A stretch of DNA of 14,464 nucleotides from Bacteroidales bacterium (GCA_030526455.1 JAUNCU010000062.1:1-14464); one strand, 5' to 3'; counted from the first letter of the stretch, positions 5,169 through 12,490 are shown. Notes: generated by a model from the sequence alone, not told the origin. Numbers and translations are program-made.

Positions 5169-6608
5169 ATGAAAACCTCAATCCTCTCTCTCCTCATTGC
5201 GCTGGCCATGATGCCTCTGAGCGCTTTTGCCATTGAATACGACAACGATATCTCCGTCGACGGCAACGTCTACGGCCTCATCTACAGCAACAACACCGCC
5301 GTGCTCACACAGTGGGGCGACGCCGGTGCCGACGACCCTGCCGGCGTGACCGTTCCGGCCGAAATCTATGTGAAGGCGCTGAACGAGAAATTCCGCGTGA
5401 TTGGGGTAGGGGAGAATGCCTTCAGTAAGAAGAATGTGGTGAAAATCACGGTGCCCGACGATCTCGAGTTTCTCGAACCCTACGCCTTCTCGGGCTGCCC
5501 AAAACTCACCACCGTCAACATCCCCGAAGCAGTGACCTCGATTCCCAACGGCCTGTTCAGCAACTCACCCTGCCTGAGCACTTTCACCACCAAGCGCACT
5601 TCGTTCACTGAGGTGGGCAACAAGGCGTTCTCAGGCTGCGCCATCACCTCGTGGACCTACCCCGTGACACGCATCGGCGACTGGGCTTTCTACAACTGCA
5701 CCCGCCTGGCTGAGGTGAAACTCTTCGACGGCCTCACCTACATCGGCGACTACGGCTTCAGCGGAACTGCCCTGAAAGAGGTGATTCTGCCCAAATCGGC
5801 CACCGATATCCAGAACGAAGCCTTCAGCAAAATGCCCAATCTCACCACCTTCGCCTTTGGCGAGTCGTGCCCCATCTTCAGCACCAAAGGCATGGGCTTC
5901 GTGTTCAATGGCAGCACAAAACTCGAAAACCTCTACCTGGGCGACAAGTGCACCTTGGCCCCCGGCAACGTGGGCATCCCATGCAAGGGTTTCATCAATC
6001 TGAAATCGTTCACCGTGAGCGACAACCACTCGACCTACTCCAGCGACGAAGGCGTGCTCTACAGCAAAGACGGCACGACGCTGATTCGCGTGCCATCAGG
6101 AATGCCGGTGGAGAGTTACTACTACGTGCCATCACGCGTCACCACCCTGGCCGACCACTGCTTCTACGAGCAGCAGAACGTGAAGGCCGTGTTCCTCCCC
6201 GAAAACCTCAGGGAAATAGGCACCGAAGTGTTTAAAGAATCTAAAATCCAGTCGCTTATCGCCCCAGGCGCAACACCCGCCAGCCTCGCCAACTCATGGT
6301 CGCTCGAGGGCCTCAACACCCGCTGCCACCTCTACGTGAACGAAAACTCCTACAGCCTCTACTTCAGCAAGTGGAATTCCAATGGAAAAATGTTCTACGC
6401 CATGAGCCGAATAGGCAGTAAATGCGGCTGCGACAACAATAAAGACTTCCTTGTGAACGTGAGCGATATCACCTCACTCATAAAAGCACTTATCTACAAC
6501 GAATCAAATTACGACTACGGTTTCGACGACTACGACGACATCAACCAAGACGGAAAATTCAACGTAAGCGACGTCACCTATCTCATCAACTTCATCCTCA
6601 ACAAGTAA
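5169..6608 (+). CDS. BspA-like leucine-rich repeat protein with dockerin-like C-terminus
   Basis: 479 residues. The start at 5169 gives a clear signal peptide (MKTSILSLLIALAMMPLSAFA, cut before IEYDND). From about residue 50 to 410 there are LRR_5/BspA-type repeats: units such as AFSGCPKLTTVNIP, AFYNCTRLAEVKLF and CFYEQQNVKAVFLP, in which an aromatic-flanked (A/C)F and a following cluster of hydrophobic residues alternate. The last 60 residues hold two calcium-loop-like segments, CDNNKDFLVNVSDITSLIK and DINQDGKFNVSDVTYLINF, the DxNxDGxxNVSD pattern of type I dockerin repeats seen at the ends of many Bacteroidales surface proteins. There is no sortase motif, lipobox or obvious type IX secretion tail. 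It is likely exported and binds proteins or glycans; the ligand is unknown. It stands alone behind its own strong promoter. Confidence 0.88.
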   Translation: MKTSILSLLIALAMMPLSAFAIEYDNDISVDGNVYGLIYSNNTAVLTQWGDAGADDPAGVTVPAEIYVKALNEKFRVIGVGENAFSKKNVVKITVPDDLEFLEPYAFSGCPKLTTVNIPEAVTSIPNGLFSNSPCLSTFTTKRTSFTEVGNKAFSGCAITSWTYPVTRIGDWAFYNCTRLAEVKLFDGLTYIGDYGFSGTALKEVILPKSATDIQNEAFSKMPNLTTFAFGESCPIFSTKGMGFVFNGSTKLENLYLGDKCTLAPGNVGIPCKGFINLKSFTVSDNHSTYSSDEGVLYSKDGTTLIRVPSGMPVESYYYVPSRVTTLADHCFYEQQNVKAVFLPENLREIGTEVFKESKIQSLIAPGATPASLANSWSLEGLNTRCHLYVNENSYSLYFSKWNSNGKMFYAMSRIGSKCGCDNNKDFLVNVSDITSLIKALIYNESNYDYGFDDYDDINQDGKFNVSDVTYLINFILNK

Positions 6609-6659
6609 GCAATCACCCAGAAAAATGTGATCGTTTACACCCACATAATCTCCTCGCTG

Positions 6660-6691
6660 CTTGCAAATCACAGAAAATGTAAATAACTTTG
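6660..6691 (+). promoter_or_regulatory. Promoter of the hipBA operon
   Basis: CTTG (6660-6663), a 20-base spacer and TAACTTTG (6684-6691) fit the Bacteroidetes promoter, with a variant -33 element. The predicted start of transcription (about 6698) falls inside the palindrome at 6691-6706. Confidence 0.7.
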
Positions 6692-6706
6692 TATCACAAA
6701 TGATAC
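6691..6706 (+). promoter_or_regulatory. Palindromic operator of hipBA (predicted)
   Basis: GTATCA-CAAA-TGATAC is a perfect inverted repeat with 6-base arms and a 4-base spacer. It begins on the last base of the -7 element and covers the predicted transcription start, 17 bases before the hipB-like ATG. HipB-type regulators repress their own operon by binding such palindromes, so this is the likely operator. A second inverted pair, CACAAAT (6695-6701) and ATTTGTG (6716-6722), runs up to the start codon and could add a second site or an RNA hairpin. Confidence 0.7.
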
Positions 6707-6722
6707 TTTACCTGAATTTGTG

Positions 6723-7061
6723 ATGAACAAAATATTCGACAAATACATGATCTACGATTTCTCCAACGAGGAGATTATTGCCGAAATATGCCGGCGCATC
6801 AAGAAAATGCGACTCAGTTGCTGCTTTTCACAGCAAGAGTTCGCACAGCAGGCTGGCGTATCGGTCATCACCATCAAGCGAATAGAGACGGGGAAGGCAG
6901 CCGACATCACCCTGAGCACGCTGCTAAAAATTCTGCGCATCAGCGGAGCCCTCGACGGCGTCACCGACCTGGTCCCCGAACTCCCCGAATCACCATTCCT
7001 CATCAACGAAAAAACAGGAAAAACCATAAAAAGAGTAAGCAGCAAACGTAAAATGGCATGA
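6723..7061 (+). CDS. HipB-like antitoxin, XRE-family helix-turn-helix
   Basis: 112 residues from ATG at 6723 (a GTG at 6720 is directly before it and a later ATG at 6747 is possible). Residues about 24-78 form a Cro/C1-type helix-turn-helix: IKKMRLSCCFSQQEFAQQAG, then VSVITIKRIETGKAADITLSTLLKIL, with the recognition helix around VITIKRIE. The tail, LPESPFLINEKTGKTIKRVS, is basic. Upstream is a palindrome on the promoter, and downstream the HipA-like gene overlaps by 4 bases (ATGA). This arrangement is the classic HipBA toxin-antitoxin operon, in which HipB represses the operon and neutralises HipA. The N-terminal 20 residues (KYMIYDFSNEEIIAEI) extend beyond E. coli HipB. Confidence 0.85.
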   Translation: MNKIFDKYMIYDFSNEEIIAEICRRIKKMRLSCCFSQQEFAQQAGVSVITIKRIETGKAADITLSTLLKILRISGALDGVTDLVPELPESPFLINEKTGKTIKRVSSKRKMA

Positions 7062-8323
7062 CCACAAAAAACATAACAGTAAAAGTGCACCTATGGGGCA
7101 CATGCATCGGCACCCTCAGTTGGAGTTTCGATAAACATTGCGCTGTATTCCAATTCTCAGAGGAATATAAGCATCAGGCGTATGACATATGCCCGTCAAC
7201 CCATCCCAAAAGCAGGCCTTTGACGGCCGCTTTTTACGGCAACAGAGCCGACCCATATCAAGGGCTTCCTGAATTCTTGGCCGATGCGCTCCCCGACAAA
7301 TGGGGCTCTTCACTGTTCAACCAATGGATTACCGACCACAATATCCAAATCAGCGAGGCATTACCTCTGCTGAAACTCACTTACATCGGAAAACGAGCCA
7401 TGGGCGCCTTGGAATTTTTCCCCGAAATGGAGCAGGGCGACATCGAAGATAGTGTAAACATGGCGTCATTAGCCGCTTTGTCGTCAAAAATCTACACCAA
7501 CCGACTCGCAGCAGCCATTTCTCCTGAAGAGAGCCTCACGATGAAGAAACTCATTTACCTAGGCACATCTGCCGGCGGAATGCGACCAAAAGCCGTGATT
7601 GCCTACAATCATGAAACTGGCGAATTCCGCTCGGGGCAAACAGCCACGCCCGAAGGATTCAAGCAGTATATCATCAAATTTAAGGAATCCGACGACGCCC
7701 CAACCACCGAAATAGAAATGGTATATTATGAAATGGCGAAAAAAGCCGGAATATGCATGATGCCATCATCTTTGGTGAACATCGACGGCAAGAACCATTT
7801 CATCACCGAAAGATTCGACCGAAAAAACGGAGAGAAAATTTTCAGCCAAACTCTCGCCGCCATTATGCCTGGTGCCGACGACTACATGAAATTGTGCTGG
7901 ATTGCCGACACCCTGCATCTCCCGCAAGAAGACAAAGACCAAATTTTCATAAGAATGGTTTTCAATTTTGTGGCCGGTGTAACCGACGACCATCATAAAA
8001 ACATATCGTTTTTGATGGACAAAAATGGCACTTGGCGACTCTCCCCAGCCTACGACGTCACTTTCACCGCCAACACATGGGAGGACCTTTCAGCCCACAT
8101 CCATTCCATGGGCGTAACGGGAAAGAGGTCGGCACTCACCACTAGCGATTTCATGAATTTCGCCGAAGATTTTGTCGCTGATCCTGAAGACAAAATAAGG
8201 AAAGTTCTAAACGCTGTAGATGAATTTTTGCCGCTGTGCAAAGCCTATGGCATAGAAACGTCTATTGCGCAAAAAATAAACCAAGTAATCTCCACACTGG
8301 TAACCAACGACCTGAATATATAA
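7058..8323 (+). CDS. HipA-like serine/threonine kinase toxin
   Basis: 421 residues, close to the length of E. coli HipA (440), so both the N-terminal subdomain and the kinase core are present. The glycine-rich loop GTSAGGMRPKA is at 169-179, where family members have a GSSVGGARPK-like sequence with a regulatory Ser. The nucleotide-binding lysine is Lys207 in YIIKF. The catalytic segment TDDHHKN has Asp310 or Asp311 and Asn315, and the metal-binding AYD has Asp333; these match the positions known in HipA. So the kinase looks intact. HipA-family kinases slow growth by phosphorylating translation targets such as aminoacyl-tRNA synthetases; the target here is unknown. The ATG overlaps the stop of the hipB-like gene (ATGA), which implies translational coupling. 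Confidence 0.9.
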   Translation: MTTKNITVKVHLWGTCIGTLSWSFDKHCAVFQFSEEYKHQAYDICPSTHPKSRPLTAAFYGNRADPYQGLPEFLADALPDKWGSSLFNQWITDHNIQISEALPLLKLTYIGKRAMGALEFFPEMEQGDIEDSVNMASLAALSSKIYTNRLAAAISPEESLTMKKLIYLGTSAGGMRPKAVIAYNHETGEFRSGQTATPEGFKQYIIKFKESDDAPTTEIEMVYYEMAKKAGICMMPSSLVNIDGKNHFITERFDRKNGEKIFSQTLAAIMPGADDYMKLCWIADTLHLPQEDKDQIFIRMVFNFVAGVTDDHHKNISFLMDKNGTWRLSPAYDVTFTANTWEDLSAHIHSMGVTGKRSALTTSDFMNFAEDFVADPEDKIRKVLNAVDEFLPLCKAYGIETSIAQKINQVISTLVTNDLNI

Positions 8324-8340
8324 AAAAACCCACCAAGCCG

Positions 8341-8372
8341 CTTGCCAGAGTGGGGGAGAATTGCTACTTTTG
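8341..8372 (+). promoter_or_regulatory. Promoter of the YifB/ComM gene
   Basis: CTTG (8341-8344), 20 bases, then TACTTTTG (8365-8372) fits the Bacteroidetes promoter with a variant -33 element. Transcription should begin near 8379, about 32 bases before the ATG at 8411. Confidence 0.65.
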
Positions 8373-8410
8373 CCTATATATAAACTGCTCAAAAAAATTT
8401 TTATTACGCT

Positions 8411-9949
8411 ATGCTCTGTAAGACTATCGCTGCCGCTGTGCAAGGCATCAATGCCATCCAGGTGACTATCGAAACCACGCTCGACTGGGGCAACCAGGTG
8501 GTGATCGTGGGGCTGCCCGACGCGGCCGTGAAGGAGAGCGCCGAGCGTGTGCGTTGCGCCATCAACGAGGCCGGGTTTCAGTACCCCAACAAGACGGTGG
8601 TGGTGAACATGTCGCCCGCCGACATCAAGAAGGAGGGCGCGGCCTACGACCTCCCCATCGCCATCGGTACGCTCGCTAGCGATGAAGCAGTGAAACCCGA
8701 CTTGCTGAGCCGATACATGATTATGGGCGAACTGGGGCTCGACGGGACCGTGCGCAGCATCAAAGGAGCGCTACCTATGGCCATCCTGGCACGCGAACTG
8801 AAACTCGAGGGTTTCATCCTGCCACGGGCCAACGCCTCGGAAGCCGCCATCGTCAACAATCTGAAGGTGTACGGCGTGGACCACATCTCGCAAGTGGCAC
8901 GCTTCCTCAACGGCGAGGAAACACTCGAAGCCACCGAAGTCGACACCCGCGCCGAATTTGCACAGGCACAAGGCAGTTTCCCCTACGATTTCAGCGAAGT
9001 GAAAGGGCAGGACAATGTGAAGCGCGCCTTCGAAGTGGCTTGCGCCGGCGGACACAATATCCTCCTCATCGGCAGCCCCGGTAGCGGAAAATCGATGATG
9101 GCAAAGCGCCTGCCGTCCATTCTTCCTCCTCTCAGCCTCTCAGAGGCGCTAGAAACGACGAAAATCCATTCGGTGGCGGGTAGCCTCAAGAGTGGCACAA
9201 CGCTGCTCACAACGCGCCCCTATCGCTCGCCGCACCACACCATCAGCCCCGTGGCGCTCGTGGGCGGCGGCACCTACCCCTGTCCGGGCGAAATAAGCCT
9301 CGCCCACAACGGCGTGCTCTTCCTCGACGAGTTGCCCGAATTCAACCGCACCGTGCTCGAGGTGATGCGCCAGCCGCTGGAAGACCGCCAAATCACCATC
9401 AGCCGCGCTAAATACACCACCAATTACCCCGCATCGTTCATGCTCGTGGCCAGTATGAATCCCTGTCCATGCGGCTACTACGGCCACCCCAGCAAGCAGT
9501 GCATCTGCACCGCCTTCCAGCGCCAGCATTATCTGGGCAAAATCTCAGGCCCGCTGCTCGACCGCATCGACCTCCAGATAGAAGTGCAGCCCGTGAATTT
9601 CGACGAACTGGCCAACAAGACGCCCGGCGAATCGTCGGAAGCCATACGCCGACGCGTGGTGCAGGCGCGCGCCATACAGAGCCTCCGCTTCAAAGACGCC
9701 CCCGGCATACACTGCAACGCCCAGATGACCACCAGCATGGTGCACCAGTATGCCGAGCCCGACGACGACGGCCTCAACCTGCTGCGCGACGCCATCGAGC
9801 GCATGAACATGAGCGCACGCGCCTACGACCGCATCCTGAAAGTGGCACGCACCATCGCCGACCTCGACGGCAGCGTATCCGTACGCTCCACCCACATCAT
9901 GGAAGCCATAGGCTACCGCACCCTCGACCGAAGCGGCTACTTCGGATAA
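8411..9949 (+). CDS. comM: YifB/ComM-family Mg chelatase-like AAA+ ATPase
   Basis: 512 residues, the normal full length. The N-terminal ChlI-like domain is clear (VVIVGLPDAAVKESAERVR at about residue 31, then VVVNMSPADIKKEGAAYDLP). The AAA+ core has Walker A GSPGSGKS at 221-228, Walker B LFLDELPEF with Asp306-Glu307, and LLDRIDL with Arg385. The insert MNPCPCGYYGHPSKQCIC carries four cysteines (352, 354, 364, 366), typical of the family. In naturally transformable bacteria ComM is a hexameric helicase that extends branch migration during DNA recombination; most Bacteroidales carry a copy whatever their competence. It is well conserved and intact and most likely core genome between two accessory modules. 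Confidence 0.95.
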   Translation: MLCKTIAAAVQGINAIQVTIETTLDWGNQVVIVGLPDAAVKESAERVRCAINEAGFQYPNKTVVVNMSPADIKKEGAAYDLPIAIGTLASDEAVKPDLLSRYMIMGELGLDGTVRSIKGALPMAILARELKLEGFILPRANASEAAIVNNLKVYGVDHISQVARFLNGEETLEATEVDTRAEFAQAQGSFPYDFSEVKGQDNVKRAFEVACAGGHNILLIGSPGSGKSMMAKRLPSILPPLSLSEALETTKIHSVAGSLKSGTTLLTTRPYRSPHHTISPVALVGGGTYPCPGEISLAHNGVLFLDELPEFNRTVLEVMRQPLEDRQITISRAKYTTNYPASFMLVASMNPCPCGYYGHPSKQCICTAFQRQHYLGKISGPLLDRIDLQIEVQPVNFDELANKTPGESSEAIRRRVVQARAIQSLRFKDAPGIHCNAQMTTSMVHQYAEPDDDGLNLLRDAIERMNMSARAYDRILKVARTIADLDGSVSVRSTHIMEAIGYRTLDRSGYFG

Positions 9950-10032
9950 CCCATCCCGCACACCCGCCGTCGGCACCCATCACCACCTGACGAAGATTTT
10001 TCAAGGCAAAAGCAACATTTCCCCGAAAAAGA

Positions 10033-10064
10033 TTTGGCGGGTTGGAAAAAAGTGTGCACCTTTG
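10033..10064 (+). promoter_or_regulatory. Promoter of ATPase C
   Basis: TTTG (10033-10036), 20 bases, then CACCTTTG (10057-10064), a TAnnTTTG element with C in the first place. The surrounding sequence is nearly the same as at ATPase A: AAAAAGATTTGGC at the left and ACCTTTGCATTAT at the right are identical. Transcription should start near 10071. Confidence 0.7.
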
Positions 10065-10084
10065 CATTATGGAATCATAATTAT

Positions 10085-10103
10085 TATAAATCCATAATTT
10101 ATA
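10085..10103 (+). promoter_or_regulatory. Inverted repeat in the ATPase C leader
   Basis: TATAAAT (10085-10091), CCATA, then ATTTATA (10097-10103) forms a perfect 7-bp inverted repeat ending 9 bases before the ATG. Arms and CCAT-containing spacer both resemble the element at 1619-1636 in front of ATPase A. It could be an operator or a weak hairpin near the ribosome site. Confidence 0.45.
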
Positions 10104-10112
10104 TAATCACCT

Positions 10113-11246
10113 ATGGCTCAATTTAATCCATTCCTCATAGAAGGCTACCGGTCGGCAGAATATTTTTGCGATAGGGTAGACGACACCCAATTGCTACACG
10201 AGCACATCAGCAACCAGCGAAATGTGGCATTGATATCTCCGCGACGCTTGGGAAAGTCGGGGCTGATTCATAATTTCTTCTTCCAAGACGAGGTGAGAAA
10301 GCACTACCACACCTTCTACATCGACATCTACGACACTAAAAACCTCACAGAATTCACCTACGCCTTTGGGAAATGCGTGTTTGAAATGCTCAAATCCACA
10401 GGCCGGCAAGCATGGGAAACTTTTGTCAACGTGTTGAAATCACTGAAATTGGGCGTTACATTTGACATCAACGGCATGCCAGAGTGGGGCATATCGGTGG
10501 GCGACATCCATTCGCCCGACGTGCTGCTCGACGAGATTTTCAGTTACCTTGAGCACGCCGAGAAACCCTGCATTGTGGCTTTCGATGAATTTCAGGTGAT
10601 TGCTGGCTACCCCGAGAAGACGGTTGAAGCCACCTTGCGAAAACGCATACAAAACTGCAAAAATGTGCATTTCATCTACGCCGGCTCAAAACGCCACATG
10701 ATGGCCGAGATGTTTGCCTCACACGCTCGCCCGTTCTACAACAGTTCGGCACTGATGGGCCTTGGCGCTATCGACGAAGCGAAATATCTTGAATTCGCCA
10801 ACCGTCACCTGTCGAAAAACCAGCAGCGCATATCAGCCGACGCCTTCCATTTCCTTTACCAATGGACCGAAGGTGTCACTTGGCATATTCAAGTGATACT
10901 TAACGGATTATACGCAAGAAAAGACACCGAGAGAGACTTCACGCAAAGCGATGTGCTGCAGGAAATAAGCAACATCTTGCAGCGCAACACATTTGCTTAC
11001 AAAGCATTGCTTTTCCAACTTCCTCCCAAGCAAAAGCAGGTGCTCTATGCCATCGCAAAAGAAGGGAAGGCCAACAAAATCACATCGCAAGCATTCCTAA
11101 GAAAGCACGCCCTCACCGCAAGCACCGTGCAGGGCGCAGTGAAAGTGCTTCTCGAACGCGACTTCATCACCCTCGACGAAGGTATTTACCAAGTGAACGA
11201 CCGCTTCTTCGAACTCTTCCTCAACGACGGCGTCATAACGCCATAA
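10113..11246 (+). CDS. ATPase C: P-loop ATPase with C-terminal winged helix
   Basis: 377 residues from ATG at 10113. Walker A SPRRLGKS is at 42-49, Walker B IVAFDEFQVI has Asp158-Glu159, and a sensor-like FIYAGSKRHMM follows, as in the archaeal-type ATPase_2 family. The last 60 residues (SQAFLRKHALTASTVQGAVKVLLERDFI, then EGIYQVNDRFFELFL) read as a winged helix-turn-helix. Unlike ATPases A and B there is no D...ExK nuclease-like end, so it is a shorter member of the same superfamily. No membrane segment or signal. It is transcribed alone; its promoter and leader resemble those of ATPase A. Families like this are very common in Bacteroidales, and many are orphan genes without an assigned role. 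The function is unknown. Confidence 0.87.
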   Translation: MAQFNPFLIEGYRSAEYFCDRVDDTQLLHEHISNQRNVALISPRRLGKSGLIHNFFFQDEVRKHYHTFYIDIYDTKNLTEFTYAFGKCVFEMLKSTGRQAWETFVNVLKSLKLGVTFDINGMPEWGISVGDIHSPDVLLDEIFSYLEHAEKPCIVAFDEFQVIAGYPEKTVEATLRKRIQNCKNVHFIYAGSKRHMMAEMFASHARPFYNSSALMGLGAIDEAKYLEFANRHLSKNQQRISADAFHFLYQWTEGVTWHIQVILNGLYARKDTERDFTQSDVLQEISNILQRNTFAYKALLFQLPPKQKQVLYAIAKEGKANKITSQAFLRKHALTASTVQGAVKVLLERDFITLDEGIYQVNDRFFELFLNDGVITP

Positions 11247-11257
11247 GCAGCCCACAC

Positions 11258-11292
11258 CACACCAGCAGGCAATCGTCAGCGAGCCCGCCCGA
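11258..11292. repeat. R2 direct repeat, copy 1
   Basis: A 33-base core (CAGCAGGC..CGTCAGCGAGCC..GCCCGAG) agrees with 12368-12400 at about 29 of 33 bases, with ACACCA before it in both. This copy begins 12 bases after the stop of ATPase C. Together the two copies bracket the DUF3791/DUF3990 cassette. Confidence 0.7.
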
Positions 11293-11353
11293 GTGCATTG
11301 AGCAGGAAAAATCACGAGGGGCACACCCCCAGGCATTTATTTCCAAACGGCAG

Positions 11354-11386
11354 TTTGCAACAAAAGAATTATTTTTCGTAATTTTG
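11354..11386 (+). promoter_or_regulatory. Promoter of the DUF3791-DUF3990 cassette
   Basis: TTTG (11354-11357), 21 bases, then TAATTTTG (11379-11386) fits the Bacteroidetes promoter. Transcription should begin near 11393, about 30 bases before the first ATG. The promoter is inside the R2-bounded segment, so the cassette carries its own expression signal. Confidence 0.75.
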
Positions 11387-11422
11387 TAGAACACAATAAG
11401 AAACCTTTATTTTGCAAGCAAT

Positions 11423-11647
11423 ATGTCACGCGAAGATAACAACATCGTTGGTTACACCGTTTCGCTCATCAGCGAATTCGCTACAAGGTTTGGCATCATG
11501 CATCGCCAAGCCTACAACTACTTAAAGCGATTCAAAGGACTTGAATACTATTACACCCACTACGAAGTGCTTCACACGCAACCATTTGAAAGCGCTGTCG
11601 ACACACTCTCGCAGGTATGCAAAAACAATGGAGGACAATTGATATGA
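11423..11647 (+). CDS. DUF3791-family small protein
   Basis: 74 residues, the normal size for DUF3791. The family's end motif is present as HYEVLHTQ (46-53), after a helical section (GYTVSLISEFATRFGIMHRQAYNYLKRF) that fits the usual pattern. It is acidic at the start and has no signal peptide. The stop overlaps the ATG of the next gene (ATGA at 11644-11647), so the two are translationally coupled. DUF3791 genes are usually found beside DUF3990 genes, and an antitoxin or chaperone-like role for the partner is likely by analogy with other toxin-antitoxin pairs, but I know of no direct proof for this family. Confidence 0.82.
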   Translation: MSREDNNIVGYTVSLISEFATRFGIMHRQAYNYLKRFKGLEYYYTHYEVLHTQPFESAVDTLSQVCKNNGGQLI

Positions 11648-12123
11648 TACTGTATCACGGATCAAATATGCGAGTCACAGTCCCCGACTTAAAACGCTCT
11701 AAGCCCTATAAAGACTTCGGGCAAGGCTTCTATCTGTCGGATAATTACGACCAGGCAAAAAAACTAGCCGACGTAAAGGTGACACAAATGCAGGACGGGA
11801 TTAGCACCGTCAATGAGTTTGAATTCGACGAGTCGTTGCTGCAATCCGAAGAGTTGGCGGTGAAAATCTTCAACGACTATAGCGAAGAATGGGCCGAATT
11901 TGTGCTGATGAACAGAAACAATAATATCAGCCAGCCTTCACACGAATACGACATCGTGTACGGTCCCATTGCCGACGACGGGGTCAACTATCAGTTACGT
12001 CGTTATCTGGGAGGCGTGATTTCTCTATCTCGACTTGTGGAAGAATTAAAATACTCAAAAGGCATTACATTCCAGTATTTCTTTGGCACCGAACGTGCCC
12101 TTCAAAAACTAAAGGCGTTATGA
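11644..12123 (+). CDS. DUF3990-family protein, predicted ADP-ribosyltransferase-like
   Basis: 159 residues from ATG at 11644. It begins ILYHGSN (His5), continues with DFGQGFYLSDNYDQAKKLA (Tyr30) and YDIVYGPIADD, and ends with FQYFFGTERALQKL (Gln144). This is the DUF3990 pattern, and the H...Y...Q order corresponds to the H-Y-E/Q triad of the ADP-ribosyltransferase superfamily, to which DUF3990 has been related by fold. A likely activity is transfer of ADP-ribose from NAD+ to a cell target, or NAD+ consumption; neither is shown here. All three motifs are intact, so the protein is presumably active. It lies between two small genes, overlapping each by 4 bases, which suggests fixed stoichiometry as in toxin-antitoxin operons. 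Confidence 0.82.
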   Translation: MILYHGSNMRVTVPDLKRSKPYKDFGQGFYLSDNYDQAKKLADVKVTQMQDGISTVNEFEFDESLLQSEELAVKIFNDYSEEWAEFVLMNRNNNISQPSHEYDIVYGPIADDGVNYQLRRYLGGVISLSRLVEELKYSKGITFQYFFGTERALQKLKAL

Positions 12124-12353
12124 CAAGACTCTCTCAAGAACAAATCCAACTGATGAAAGATGAACTGACGGTTGAATTAGTGGGATGGCTTATTGACAAC
12201 TACAGTTATTCGCCCTCTGAAGCAATGGACGTCCTCTACACTTCTACAACGTTCGATAGACTACAAAACACTGATACAGGCTTCTATTACCAAAGCCTTG
12301 GCTACGTAGCCTCATTCTTGAAAAACGAAGTTGAAAAAGCAGTGTTCTGCTAA
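12120..12353 (+). CDS. Small acidic protein, third gene of DUF3990 cassette
   Basis: 77 residues. The ATG overlaps the stop of the DUF3990 gene (ATGA at 12120-12123). The sequence is alpha-helical in appearance, with ELVGWLIDNYSYSPSEAMDVLYTSTTFDRLQ followed by TGFYYQSLGYVASFLKNEVEK. I cannot assign a named domain with confidence; proteins of this look often follow DUF3990 genes. The pattern SPSEAMDVLYTS...FDRLQNTDTGFYYQS is reminiscent of a DUF3791-like partner but lacks the HYxxLHTQ end motif. It may be a second antitoxin or an adaptor. No membrane segment or signal peptide. Confidence 0.72.
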   Translation: MTRLSQEQIQLMKDELTVELVGWLIDNYSYSPSEAMDVLYTSTTFDRLQNTDTGFYYQSLGYVASFLKNEVEKAVFC

Positions 12354-12360
12354 TTCCTAG

Positions 12361-12400
12361 CCCACACCAGCAGGCGAGCGTCAGCGAGCCAGCCCGAGCG
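12361..12400. repeat. R2 direct repeat, copy 2
   Basis: CCCACACCAGCAGGC, then GAGCGTCAGCGAGCC and AGCCCGAGCG: the second copy of R2, beginning 8 bases after the stop of the cassette's last gene. Copy 1 is at 11258-11292. Internally it has GCGAGC twice. The region from here to 12490 separates the rightward cassette from the leftward CDF gene and holds no clear terminator. Confidence 0.7.
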
Positions 12401-12490
12401 ACTTCTGAGCCCTCGGAGCGCTCTGATTGCCCACCACGGTGTTTTCATCTTTCTTCGCACCTCTTGCCTTCTCGGTGGGAGCGCTTCACC

